Shown here: in pieces, positions 48,058 to 60,314 of the stretch
Numbering within the stretch: the stretch's first letter is position 1
Layout of the letters: each line of letters opens with the position of its first letter
DNA from: Adineta steineri
Lineage: Eukaryota; Rotifera; Eurotatoria; Adinetida; Adinetidae
Direction of reading: 5' to 3'
DNA: 64,000 bases
Assembly: GCA_905250115.1 (NCBI GenBank)
Contig: CAJNOI010000055.1
Span: forward strand, 399,320 to 463,319
The notes under the pieces: generated by a model
Databases searched by the model: none
What the model was told of the DNA's origin: nothing
Seen by the model: the letters and a program-made list of their open reading frames with translations, nothing else
Made by a program: the position numbers and the translations under genes

Positions 48058-51000
48058 ATGTCTCGCAGTGTAAAAAGAATAAAACTAGAACCAACTGCAC
48101 GTTCAAATGGAAATCGAAAAGAAGTCAAACATCCTCTATATTCAGGTCAATTTATGACATCAAGTATAGAGAATGATCCAGAAGTAAATTCATTATTTTT
48201 TATAAAAATATTATTTTATATGATAATATTTTTCTAGCCAATTGATGTACCATGCCCATCACCGATTCCCACTGCACAAGGTTTACCTTTTCTTAATGAT
48301 GGACCACGAGGTGAACCAGAACGACGAACAGAAGCAAATGGTCAATTTAATAGTTTATATTCTTTTCTACGTGTTTTTAACAATGTATATAGGTAAAATT
48401 TTTTTAATTCTATACGAAATCTTATGTTACTTTTTATTTAGATCGAATTTAACATCACCAAAATGGAAAAATTTTCGTGGATCACGTATTGAATGTCAAG
48501 ATAAAATTCGTTTAAATAATGTTATTTGGCGAACATGGCATCAACAATGTAATTTCAATTAAAAACTTTCTAATCTTAATGTTTATATAAATTTTATTCA
48601 GATATTTTAAATCGAAATACCGTTGTTTGTCAATTTGTTTCGCCATTAGATACAACTCAAACATTACCTGTATAATTATAGTTATATTCTAATGAAAATT
48701 ATTTGTCTTTATTTTTAATAGACACCATTAACTCAACAATTTAAACAACAAATAATCAATAGTTTAAAGGGTGAATATATCAAATGGAGACAAAGTTCAA
48801 AAATCGCATTAAGAAAATTTGAAAATGATATAACGGTACTCGTTGTTGTTGTTTTTTATTTCTTCTAAAATTGAATATAAAATTTCAGAGTGAAGAAATG
48901 AAAAGTCTTTTGGGAAATGTTGGAGAAATTCATACACCAAAGATTAATCCAAATTTTCGTCGTATTGCAACACCACCACCTGAACCATATAATCTTTTTG
49001 AAGAATTTGATTTAATTGAAGATCAATTACTTTTTTCAACAACAAATATATTCAATGATAAAGATGGTGGTATGTCTAGTCTTAATATTTTGTTTTCGAA
49101 TGGTGATAGTTAGTTTATTTTTATTTTATTTTTACTTAGACAATCCACTCTCAGGTAAATGCATATATATATATATACGTAGCTATCAATATATATTTAT
49201 GTATATAAAACAGTACTTTTTGTTACTGTCTAATAAGATTAGTTTGTAAATGACTTGCGCGTATATAATTCTTATTTGTCAATGCTCATACGATTTATCG
49301 ATATGTAGAAAACCCGAATTTCCATATATATATATATATATAAATATAGTCTAATTGCTTTTAATATTTCTTTATTTTTGTGGTTATGTGATACCAGCTT
49401 TATAACCTGTTGTTTTTTGTTTTGTATAAAACTGTTTGTTATTTAATACCTAGAAGAAAAAGTGTCCTATTGATAATCTTGATTAAATATTTATTTTTTC
49501 TAGGTCTTGGTGGAAATCCAGATCTATATCAACCTGTTATGGGACAATATCATTTTGATTTTAATTCTTTATTCGATGATTTCGAACAACAACCAATAAA
49601 CCGTAAAAAAAAGAAGAAGACGAATTTTAAAATAATTGATCAACGGTTTTATTTGTATTTTAGATGATATGTTCAATATGAGATGTCATAATGATTCAGT
49701 AAGATATTTTTTTATATAAAATCTAATCGTGTAACATCTAGAATTGATATTAATCTGAAATATTATGTATTCTTGAGAGAGAGATGACAAGCACTGTTAG
49801 ACAGACAGACACACCCACAATATGGAGAAGCCACACCCTTAGAACGGAAAAAAATTCAAATCAGATGTAAACTTAGAAAGGTTTAGTAGCTCTTTCCTTT
49901 TACTCTTATAGATCATTGAATCCAAAACTTAATGAAGATTATAGTGCTAATGAGAATGAGTCATATATTTTAAAATAAAATAAGACAATGTTGATAAATG
50001 ACATATAGTATTAAAACATGAACGGACTACTACAACAGTAATTTTATAATTTACAGCTAGTGGCGGCGCCATGGGTGGGCTCAGCCTTCCCTGAAATTTT
50101 TTTCAAATTTAAAAAAAACCAATGGTATTCTATCTCAGCCCATCCTGTTTGAAGTTTATTAGGCCTGAGCCCACCCTAGTCAAGATTCCTGGCGCCGCCG
50201 CTATTTACAGCTATTGAGAAAAGTAATATAGATTAATTAATATATTTTATTTCTTTCGTTAGTTACCAACATTACAACATTATCAACCACAAACACCTTA
50301 TACATTAAATCTATCAACACAAACACAACAAAATTTACATCATTTTCCAACATTAGTTTCTCCACCTAATGATCGATCAACTCTTTCAATTGTACATCAA
50401 AAAAATCTTCTAAATCAAAATAATTCTCATGTACATCTTTTATTTATTTTTCTACATTCGCATGTTCTTTTCCTATTGAATAGATAAATGTTAACAATTT
50501 AAATCAAATGAATATTTATAATAACAATCATTATGAACCATTAACACCACAAACACTTCCATTTGATACATATTCACCATCAACATTATCAAAACCAATT
50601 GGTAATGATAAAAATATTACTCAATTAATATCATCATCATCATCATCATCACCAACAAATATTATGATAAATACACCACAAACACCTTCAACTTATTTAT
50701 CAACCATGATAAATAAATCATCTCCATCATCAACACTTGTCAATCTTCTTCATCAAAAACGTTCACCATTAATAGAACAATCTGTATCACCAAGTACTAT
50801 ATCAAAGGACAAACAAACTAAATCAGTTAGAAATACAAGAAAACCTGCACAGAAAAAAACGCAAACTAAACGATTAGGAACAGTAAATAGTAATAGTCAT
50901 AGTCCTATTCAAGTAAATTTTAAAGCAAGATTTATTTTTTATAATTAAAAAAATTTGTCTCTCTATAACAGATGCCAAATCCAAATCAGACGATGTTAAC

Positions 51001-52000
51001 TTTTCCATTAACTCGTAAGGCTAAAACACAACGTTCTGCATCTATTATTGGTTCGGCAGATATGCCTTTGAATATTCCACAAGAATATTCTACAGCATCA
51101 TCTTTATTAACAAATAAACATAGTATATCAACACCTGAAAATATGTCATACTTAAATAATGATATGGTAATATTTTATTATATTTAAATATATATAGAAG
51201 ATAGTATATTGACTTATTTTCTAGCTAATGGGAACATCTACATTATCAAACTCAAATGCTGAAAGTAAACGTCGTCGTAATATAAAAGTAAATCATTTCC
51301 TTTACAATAGAAAAACATGTCCGAATTTTTTTTTATAGAACGGTTTTGAAAGTCTTCGTACATTAATTCCTGAACTTAATGATCCAGTAAATGCAAAAAT
51401 AAGCAAAGCTCAAATGCTTGAATGTAGTAAGTATTCTTTTTTCTTTTGTATTATTTTCGAACAATTATTATTTATCTTAGCTGCACATCATATTCAACGA
51501 GTTATTCAATTACGCGATAAAATGAAAGATGAAGTTGAATTATTACAACATGAACAAGAACAATTACAATATAAAATATCTCAATATCAAACAAGTTTAC
51601 CTGTTGATGGTATTCCAACAGTATCAACAGCACGACGATCACGTGAAGCATCAAATGCTCTTTTTCGCGCATATATTGCTGATCGTACACGAAAAAATTG
51701 GCTTTTCTATCCATATTCACTTATACTTCAACGTATGTTTGATACATTTCAAAATACTGTTACATGTGAATCATCGGAAGATTTTATACGTTCATTAAAT
51801 GAATGGAAAAATCATTCTCTTAGTCTTGGACAATTACGTCAATCAGCTACGCAAGCAGTAGTAGATATTGGACGAACAACATCATTAATTACAGGTAAAT
51901 TATATTTAAGATTTTTTCAATATTATCTTTTTTTGTTATTTTAGCACCTGAACGTGCACCAGATGAATGTATTCGATTAGCAACTAATGATAATCAATGA
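48058..52000 (+). CDS. Mondo/ChREBP-type bHLH-ZIP transcription factor
   Basis: Multi-exon gene from ATG at 48058 ([12 protein letters not shown]) to TGA at 51998-52000. The N-terminal Mondo conserved region is clear: SGQFMTSSI.., then [20 protein letters not shown] and [14 protein letters not shown] (near 48440-48545), then [18 protein letters not shown] long Ser/Thr/Pro/Gln-rich middle follows (50.3-51.2 kb). The C-terminal basic-HLH-zipper begins [20 protein letters not shown] (near 51270) and runs into a leucine zipper, then a DCD/WMC-type tail ([17 protein letters not shown]). Mondo proteins pair with Mlx, shuttle between cytosol and nucleus with 14-3-3, and activate carbohydrate-response genes when hexose phosphates rise. 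Vertebrate MondoA and ChREBP share this layout; a single invertebrate ortholog is expected. One intron holds a MITE (50058-50203). Confidence 0.88.
50058..50203. mobile_element. 146 bp hAT-type MITE in a Mondo intron
   Basis: Ends TAGTGGCGGCGCCA and TAGCGGCGGCGCCA (right, reverse complement) differ at one base. A perfect 8 bp duplication TTTACAGC flanks it (50050-50057 and 50204-50211). An inner inverted block, GGGTGGGCTCAG against CCTGAGCCCACCC, extends the fold. The duplicated TTTACAG resembles a 3' splice acceptor. It is non-coding and much richer in GC than the intron around it. Confidence 0.92.
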
Positions 52001-52390
52001 TCTATTTTTCGTCTTCGAAGATTTAATCTTTTTTTTACATCTCTTATTATTATTATTATTTATCTTTTTGATTACTTTAATGATTCGTTATTTTTGCTTC
52101 TCCGGTTTTTAGCTTAACGATTTTAATGTACAGTATTGAACAGGTGTTTTTAGTAGGTGAGAAATGTAAATGTATAGATTCGGATGTGATTTTTTTTTCT
52201 TGATAGAAGGTGAAAATAAAAAACGGTGGAAGAAACAGTATTAATAGTCTTGATTGATTTAGAAAAATAGTCTTGAGGAGATGAAAATACAGTTATTGTT
52301 TTTTATTAATGATTCATGTTAAGAAAGAAACAAAAATATAATATAAATATGGAATATTTTGATAACATATTTGAATAGTTTCTTTTTGTT

Positions 52391-52878
52391 TCATATGGAA
52401 TTTAACCTTCGAATAGAACGTCGAACATCATGATAAATATAAAGTATTGTTAGAGTAAGAGCAGCAAGAGTAGGTAAAATATGAACAATACACTTGTAGT
52501 TACCATTACAAAATAATGTTTGTGTATCTGAACATTTTATCCATGAAACAAGTAAAATAACAAACGCAACAAAATAGATAAGACCTAATGCTGCATCAAT
52601 TAATATAGATGTTTCACTTGTTCCATCATCTTGTTCAAATATTCGACTGAAGAAAACAAAACCATCTATTCCCAATGCAACCCACATAACTAAAAACATA
52701 ATGAATATTTACTAATATGAATAAATTCACTATCTGATGTTGAATTAACATTCGCATGACCACCAAATGCATTTTGACCACAAGATAAAATATTAATATA
52801 AATAATACAAATCATAAGAATAATAAGTCGGCTAAGATGTAATAAACCTTTTTGATTTTTGACATAATTAATATTCAT
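52391..52878 (-). CDS. Small four-helix membrane protein (MARVEL-like topology)
   Basis: Two exons, 52713-52878 and 52391-52689, giving 154 residues. Four hydrophobic segments are evident: LIILMICIIYINILSC, IIMWVALGIDGFVFF, LIDAALGLIYFVAFVILLV and ILPTLAALTLTILYIY, with a long first loop (FGGHANVNSTSDSE) and a basic C-terminus (RRSIRRLNSI). Topology fits MARVEL/tetraspan proteins of vesicle and junction membranes, but no family signature is certain. It is divergent from the 52963 gene, with 84 bp between start codons. Confidence 0.7.
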
Positions 52879-52962
52879 TGTGAATCTGTTTTTCCTTCTC
52901 TTAATTAAAACAAAAGAAAAAGTGCGCACTCCTATCAATTGATTTTCAATTGACAACCGATT
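52879..52962. promoter_or_regulatory. 84 bp shared region between divergent start codons
   Basis: The start codons of two head-to-head membrane protein genes lie 84 bp apart, so this DNA must hold both 5' UTRs and the core promoter elements unless transcription starts inside a neighbouring gene. A dyad, TCAATTGATTTTCAATTGA, lies at about 52936-52954. Confidence 0.55.
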
Positions 52963-53454
52963 ATGTCGAGAAATTATTTCACACAACCATTTGGTATCAT
53001 ACATACTATTCGATTTATTTGTCTAATACTCTTATTAATCTTTGCTGAAATAAAACTTACTTCTTGCAATTCATATCTCAATGAATTTCTTGGTTTTAAT
53101 CATCAATCCATCCTTTTCTATTATATATTAATCTGGATATCATTTTCATTTGAAATTTATTTTTTTATTAATCGTCTATTTGGTTCAAAATATCCTCAAG
53201 CTAAAAAATCTATCTTAATATTATATATCCTTCTATCCATTGCATTCCTTCTTGCATCTTGTTTTACATTATATGCAATTATTAATTCATCACATGGTCA
53301 TGTTATAACTCAACATGATATTAATCCATCTGAAAAAATAATTCCTATTACACATGATTGTAATCTATTACGTTTAATTGGAATATTATTTGGTTTTATT
53401 ATCAGTATTCTTTATTTTATTGCTATTATATTAATTTATCGTTTAAAAGATTAA
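52963..53454 (+). CDS. Small four-helix membrane protein, divergent partner
   Basis: Single-exon, 163 residues. Four hydrophobic segments: HTIRFICLILLLIFAEI, FYYILIWISFSFEIYFFI, ILILYILLSIAFLLASCFTL and IGILFGFIISILYFIAIILI, ending YRLKD. The spacing of helices and the pattern RxI..L..I....SC..., W....FE..FF.NR.F, KSI.IL parallel the neighbouring minus-strand gene, so the two may be old paralogs arranged head to head. No enzyme motif is present. MARVEL-like function is inferred only from topology. Confidence 0.7.
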   Translation: MSRNYFTQPFGIIHTIRFICLILLLIFAEIKLTSCNSYLNEFLGFNHQSILFYYILIWISFSFEIYFFINRLFGSKYPQAKKSILILYILLSIAFLLASCFTLYAIINSSHGHVITQHDINPSEKIIPITHDCNLLRLIGILFGFIISILYFIAIILIYRLKD

Positions 53455-53622
53455 TAATTCCTATTTCTTTGATGTTATGTTTTCTTTTTTTTTTTCGTTG
53501 ATTTTCAAATGACGAAACAAATATATTCAGATATATACAGATATACATACTGCATGAGATGATTGTAAAAAACAAAAACAAAAACAAAATCATTCTCAAC
53601 TATTTTCTCTCGTTCTTTTTTT

Positions 53623-56018
53623 TTATTTCATAGAAATGAGTTCATTGATTAATTCATGTACTTGTGGTGAACGTGTCGATGAATGTGCATTATCTCGAAG
53701 TAAACAATCAATAAATGATAATGTCATTTCAAGTTTACCATAAGTTATTTCAAAAACGGTATATGTAGCAAATAATGTACATATTGCTGTTAAAAAATCA
53801 TTTAATGGTCGATGAAATAATTGGACATAATCTAATTCAATATTATATGATAATGAAGAAGATTTGCCATCAAAAAATGCTCGAGCTGGATGATCTCCAC
53901 GTATTATTGGCCATGGAGATTGTGAATCCTACAAAATATATATTTATTTTAGAATAAAATATTATTTTTCTTCTTACTTTATCCGACGAAATTAACAAAA
54001 ATTGATATTCACCAAAATAACTAGCAACAATTAAAATAGCGAATGTATCGGCTACGACTAAAATAAATAAAGAAAAAGCATTCAGTTTCACGTTTTTGTA
54101 TAAGAAAAATTCTGTGAATCGCATCCATCCCACTCTCGGAATGTTAAGTTAAAAATATTATTATAGATTACTTTGTTCTAATTGTGGTCGTTGTGAAAGA
54201 ATAGTATGATATGAATGAAGAATTTCTGGTGCGCAACCAGTTTCTTTTGCAAGTCGTAATATGGGTTTTGATATTGAACGCAGTTTATGTATTAATACTG
54301 TTTGAATAGGTATATTTGTTTGCATATGAAAATCAGCGAGTAACTAAATAATAATAAAAAAGAAACAAAATTTTATATTAAAATTAATTTTTGGATAACA
54401 CATACGCATGAATGTAATTGTAATGCAGGATATTCAGTAAGAATTTCATTTGTATTATGTGTTTTAACAAAAGTACGACGAATTTCAAATGTTTCTTTAA
54501 AATAATCTGATATAAGTGAGATATCTGGATCATCTGTTGTTGCTAATGTTTCTTGCATAGCTGTTATACAAGTTCGTAAACGATTTAATTCGTCTTCATC
54601 TATATCATCATTATTTTCACTTGTTTGATCCTTAACAAAAAGCAATTTTCGTTATATTTGTATTTAAAAAATGAAAGAAGTAAACATACAGTATCTTTTC
54701 CATTACCATTGATTGGCATTTCACCTGATTCATATTGTCCATCATCAGAATCAACTTCGAATTCATGTCGTGATCGTTTTTGTCCACCGGATGTTTGTGC
54801 TAATTTTTCTTCACCTAATTCTTCATCACCGGACATACGATCATAACCATTCTCAGCATTCATTGATTGTGCTGCATCAACATATGATGTTATTGTACGA
54901 CGGCCACGTTTGAATTTACCTTTAATACCATCAATCCATGCACCCTTAAATAAAAAATGAATTGAAGAATTTTTTTGCAAATGAAATGACGACTTACCTC
55001 GCCGCCTTCTGTGGATGTTTCAAGAAATGGATAAGATTTAACAAGTGCTGAAGCAACTGTCTTATATTGACGAGCATTCGGATACCTAAAATAAACAGAC
55101 ATTTTCTAATCTAATAAATATAAATGTTTTTTTACATACCAAAGATTATACGATCGTGTGAGATCATCATAAATAGATGAGATTAATAAATTTCTATAAT
55201 ATGTACGTAATTTAAAGGCACTTGCATCTTGTGATGCTAATGCTAAACGGAGTGTTTCAGTAAATTGAGGTAATTTATATACATGAGGGAAGGTATGTTT
55301 TGTATCATTCTCATTTCCATCCATATTTGAATTTCCATTAGCTTGAGCACTAAAAAAGAAAAGTGATAATAAAATTAAATAATTCGATTTTTTTATCAAA
55401 TGGAATACGTACTTAGTTAATTGATATGGGAAATTTTTTGGTTCACGTTTAAGAGTTTTCAATGGTAGTGCTGTTTTAGGAATTATTGAACGTTCAGAAT
55501 ATGTTACTTTCGATGGATGATGATGACCATTTGTAGCTGTTGGAGAATTTGAATTTGATGAATGACTATTACCATGATCAAAAGACGATGATGCTATAAC
55601 ATGTGCTGCTGCTATTTGCTGTGTTGTCGCAGCACGTCCATTTAGTAACGTAGAAGATGAAGGTAATGTTTTTTTTGAATTTAATTCAATTGTATGTCGT
55701 TGTTTAATTGTTTGTAATAAATCAAGAAATTGTACTTCAAGTTTTATAGTTGGAAATAACCGAGCAACCATTGATTCACTGAGTTTAAGTAATATTAATC
55801 CATCAATTTCATTGTCTAAAGAAATGAATTATTTTTAATGTATTATAAGAAATTATCTATACCTCGAAAGACTTTTTCGTATGCACCTAAATTTGATTCG
55901 TGAAGCCAAGCAATAACAGCATCGATATTCCATTGTGAAATAAATGATTTCTAAAAGTTAAAATTGAATAATAGAAAAGAAATCAATATCTAATGAAAAG
56001 AAATCTTACCGTAGACAT
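53623..56018 (-). CDS. SAM-domain protein, SAMD3-like
   Basis: Multi-exon; start at 56018 (MST, then KSFISQWNIDAVIAWLHE) and stop at 53623-53625 after ELISMK. The N-terminal ~65 residues form a sterile alpha motif (VIAWLHESNLGAYEKVF, DGLILLKLSE). A Ser/Asn/His-rich linker follows. A conserved region then reads KLPQFTETLRLALA, SIYDDLTRSYNLWYPNARQY, ALVKSYPFLE, GAWIDGIKGKFKRGRR, the arrangement seen in vertebrate SAMD3-like proteins of unknown function. A bipartite basic patch and acidic stretch (HEFEVDSDDGQYESGE) precede the C-terminal helical domain ending near HELINELI. SAM domains oligomerise or bind partners. Localisation is not shown. Confidence 0.75.
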
Positions 56019-58602
56019 TGATGCTGATTTAATTCGATGATTAATAGATAGTCAACATAAGAATGAATATACACAGCTCAAGTTTCTGAAAAATAATTTT
56101 AGATGTACAATCGTTTTGAATTTTTCCTGAAGAAGGAAAATACACGAGATAGACAGAAGATTTCTCGATGTATATATATGTATATATGTACAAAGCAATC
56201 CTTTCTGTCTTGGTGGTCTTATACCGATATGAGCGACGAACAAACGAACAAACGATATTTCTTCTTTCTTTTCCTTTCGTCCGTCCGTTTGTTACTGAGT
56301 CTAATCTTTTTTTCTGCTTCTATATATTGTCTAGTTGTTTGAGAAGAACAAAAAAAGGGCAAGAATATCTAAGATGGACATCGTCCATGTATATATATAT
56401 ACATACATATATATAACTTTTGGTTTAAAAAGAAAAACTTCTGCACATATTCTATTTCTCAAAACGTGCATTGTATATAAAATAATTCTGTCTTTCTTTC
56501 TTTCTTTCTTCTATTTACTATACACTACAGTCATGAAGAAGAGCACAGCGCGTATAAGTACGTTCTTTTTCTCGTTCGTTCGTTCTTTTTTCTACTCCCC
56601 TGCCAATTTTGTTTTGATCGACAATAGTTTATAGACAAGAAATGCATACATTTCATAAAACTGGGTCTTCAACAAAAAAAATAGACAGTGACATACGAAT
56701 CTACATAGATTGATTGCTTTTTTAAGTGATGATTTTATGTAATTAATGAGAAACTTATTCACCTGTACAGTTGCCTCTAATCGACGTCAACAAGCCAACG
56801 CCCTATCTGTATTAAGTCGTTCTTATTTTTTTTCTTTTTTTGGTTTTGTATGACTTAGTTGTCAAAGTGGGTGTATATAGAGAAGATAAAGAAGAAAAAA
56901 AAGAAAGAAAGATACCCCGTAAAATCGCTCTTCTTTCTCTCGTTCTTTTTTTGCTGCTCCTTACTGTCGTTGTCATCCCGAAAACCTACTCGGCATCTTG
57001 GCTTTCCGGATCATGTAACATAAGTGTATGCAGATACATTCATATCGTGTGTAAAGTTCATCTCTCAGTTTCTCCTCGATATAATAACGACTGATAGTCT
57101 ATCGAAAAACTCCGAAGCATGTGAGGTCTCTTTCGTGTTCTTCTATACCTTCCTAACTACTATGTATGTGTGTGTGTGTGCTTTAAGCCTTGGTGTTGGC
57201 AATGGCGGAGAGCGGTGATGAAAAAAAAAAAGGAGAACTCTCAACTCCATCGTCGACGACGAACAGAATCTTCTGGACGCCGCCGTCGAGCACGGCGTAA
57301 GAAAAATGAAGAGAAAGAATTTGTGTGATGGCAATGCATTGAATGCCTACTGCTGTAAAGGGATTCTTCGTCGATCACTTTCTCTCCCTGCCTGCCTCTC
57401 TCTCTCTCTGTTTCTGTGTTGCTGAAAGAGTATCAATGCATATAGAATATATAACAAGAAGAAAAAGAAGGAGAGTTCGTGGTTGAACCATTTGTTCGTT
57501 CGTCCATCTATTCTGTTTGTCCTCTGCAGTTCTCCTGCGGCGCGCCGTATATGTATATATATTTATTCTCTCTTTTTTCTCTTGTGAGTGTGCACGCACT
57601 CGTACTGTTAGTTGAAAGGTTGTTCAGAGGTCAATTTCGCATTCACACGTTCTTTTTCTTGTCCATTGGTCATTTGTACAGGATCAAAACTTTTTTAAGA
57701 CAGATTAGACAAAGTGAACAATTATTAGTTTTAATCTACAGGTTTCCTGTTTTGACATATAAAGAGATCTATTATAATTAAAATTTTAAAGAGAGAAAAA
57801 AATTTGTTTTCAAAAAAAAAAATGATAAATTATCATGAATCGATGAGTATGTTTTTTTCTTTTTCTTTTTCGTCCTCTTCAATGCCAAATAACTTCACAT
57901 GTCAACAGCTGTTTTCATATGAGAGAATGAAAGAAAAATGCATTAATAACAGACTTTTTTCCTTTCAGTGATGAGAGAAGTCAAAATATGTTTTGAAAAA
58001 ATAATAAAAAAAGTTGTTGCATTAGTTATTAACATTATTGGATGAAGTGGTAAAAATAAAAATGAGAGAGAGAGAGAAGAAAATCGAGGATTGCTTAAGT
58101 GCTTTACCAGATCTTATGTCGAATGGAAATTATTGAAGTTTATTTATGAGATGAAGAAATTTTTCAGTAGCATAAAATATATTTTCTATTAAATTCTAAT
58201 GGTTTATATCAATTTAATAGGAAACAGAACGTTTTATTAATTAAATTATAGACTTGATTCATGATATTTACAAGATGTGTAAACATTAATATAATCAATT
58301 ATTTATTTGATAAGAAAAAAATGATTGATTTAAATACAGAAGTATTGCATTGAAAACTTCTATGTTGATTTTGTTTTGCCTAAATATTGTATTACATACA
58401 TACATGTTCTTATCGAACGGTTTCGTACGATGAAGTATTCAAATTTTTTACAAAACATTTATACATTAAAAATTTTTCTTATCTCATCGATAAAATACAA
58501 ACTCAATTCAAAGGTTATGACTTTTCATAAAATAATTGAAATCTATTCATTCGATCTGAGTAAAACATAAAATAATCGAATTGATTCAGATTTTCTAATA
58601 TT
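56019..58602. other. 2.6 kb intergenic region, low complexity
   Basis: Upstream of the SAM-domain gene. It contains a TCTT microsatellite near 56490-56515, CGTTCGTTCG repeats near 56570, TC and TG runs near 57390-57410 and 57165-57180, and a less AT-rich patch at 57180-57310 (GTCGACGACG, GCCGCCGTCGAGCACGGCG). Many frames are open because of these repeats. I could support no gene, though a 5' exon of the SAM gene cannot be excluded. Confidence 0.5.
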
Positions 58603-59429
58603 TTATTTTGAATATTGATAAAAAAACCAAGAATCTGTATATCTATCTTCATCACCTCTATTCATATCGATACTTGCATATAGTTTCCAGCCAAATGTAG
58701 TAAAACAATCTAATAGAGATAACAGTTTTATTCGAGAATGTATTCCTTTATCTCCACTGCTTATCCACGGATTACCACGTCTATAAATATAAAAAGATTT
58801 CAAAGATTATTTGAAAAATGTAATGTATCATACAGTTTAAAATGATAAGCAGTACCACTATCACACCATTCTTCTCGTTGAATCGTTTCTTGACCAAGAG
58901 TTTGTTGTACTGCTGGAATTAATTCAGATGGAGCACAAATCAAATTTAGTTTATCATAATCATTGAATGACACAGAAAAAAATGATGTTGGTGATGGAGG
59001 TATTCCAAGTTCAAAAATTAATGAATCTTGATCGTATGGTTTTTTGGAAATATGGGTTGATGTTAATAGATACCATCCGTTATTATAAAGTGCTGAAAGA
59101 ATATGAATCCTAGATAAAAAAAAAATATATCCCACAGATGAAAGAAAAAAAAACGTTTACATTAAAATACGTGATGGAACAGCATCATCTCCTTGACCCC
59201 ACCAAGGACTACCATGTAGTTTGAATTCGTGAGCATCTTCATAATTTTCTTCTCTCTGTATGCCACGTAGCCAACTTTCAATGATAGCTTGACGAAGAAT
59301 ATTAATAACTGATCGTGGAAATCGGATAAATCGAAGACAATCACTCGAATTCAAAGAAATACAAGCATGCTGATGAAGAGAATATGCTGGAGGTGGTTCC
59401 GGATGATCCTTGCATTGTTCAAATGACAT
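58603..59429 (-). CDS. Unrecognised protein with two internal domain repeats
   Basis: Three exons: 59161-59429, 58834-59109 and 58603-58780, giving 240 residues with consistent phases. After a Pro-rich head (HPEPPPAYSLHQ) the protein contains two copies of one module. Repeat 1: FKLHGSPWWGQGDD, then SRILM and a helix, then GWYLLTSTHIS..DQDSLIF. Repeat 2: FKLRGNPWISSGDKG, then SRIKLLSLLD, then GWKLYASIDMN..RYTDSWFF. The shared signature is FKLxGxPW, GD, SRI, GWxL.xS and DxDS. I do not know a named family with this signature and assign no function. A damaged paralog lies about 1 kb upstream (60315-60842). Confidence 0.7.
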
Positions 59430-59956
59430 TATTTATGGTTGAACTTACAGAATATTGACAAATATATTATAATCACTTGATTTATTGATCTTAAAGTACT
59501 CAAAACTTTTTCAATCTTTAATATGTTAATTTACCTATAATATCTACTATTTCAAGCATTACAATTGTGGTGAAAAAGTCATTGAATGTAAAACAATAAC
59601 ACAAAAAAAATTTGTATTATATGCAAGTTCTTCAGTTTCCTCTTTTAAACGTCATAAAAATTATTTTTAAATCTTTTCTATATGTCAATAAATGAATTTT
59701 GTATTATATTCCATATATTTTGTATTCAATACCAGATAATTTCTTTATTATATATTAGGTATTTTTAGATTTCTACTAACAGCAAACTTTAGCAATTTCC
59801 AAAACTTCTCATTTTCCCTTACCAACAGCTAATAAACATCATACTAAAAAGACCTCTCCTTAATTAAGAAATTTCAAACATTTAAGGATAATTTCACATA
59901 TATAATGTAAAATAAGATGCACATACCTTATAGTCACACTGTATAAAGAGCCACGA

Positions 59957-60142
59957 AAATATGGAAGTTTCGAGTAAATTTCATAAATATAATATATAAT
60001 ATTATATATATATCAGGGAGAAGTAGGGTAGAAAATGAGAAGAGAATATGGAAATTTCTAGTACATTTCATAAATATAATATATAATATTGTATCTATGG
60101 AAGAAAAAAGTAGGGTAGGAAATAAGAAGAAAATATGGAAAT
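59957..60142. repeat. Tandem repeat, about 87 bp unit, 2.1 copies
   Basis: Unit starts ATATGGAA near 59959, 60047 and 60133. Shared words are TTTCATAAATATAATATATA and AGTAGGGTAG. It lies between the two-repeat gene and its decayed paralog. Confidence 0.75.
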
Positions 60143-60314
60143 TAATAAGAAATTTCCTTGTAATTTCTATAAATATTCTTTTTTTTTACTGTTGGTATAC
60201 GTCATATATACAAAGAATAGATGTTGGAGGAAATGGTCAGTATTTTTTGAAACTTACCTTTCTCGGAAATCTGAACACTGCTGAGCAAAGATAGTAGTTT
60301 TAGTCATGTAATCG

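Noticed and set aside
57180-57310. Short GC-richer frame starting MAESGDEKKK
   Set aside because: Only about 30 codons of low-complexity sequence with no downstream exon found; it could be a 5' exon but I cannot support it.
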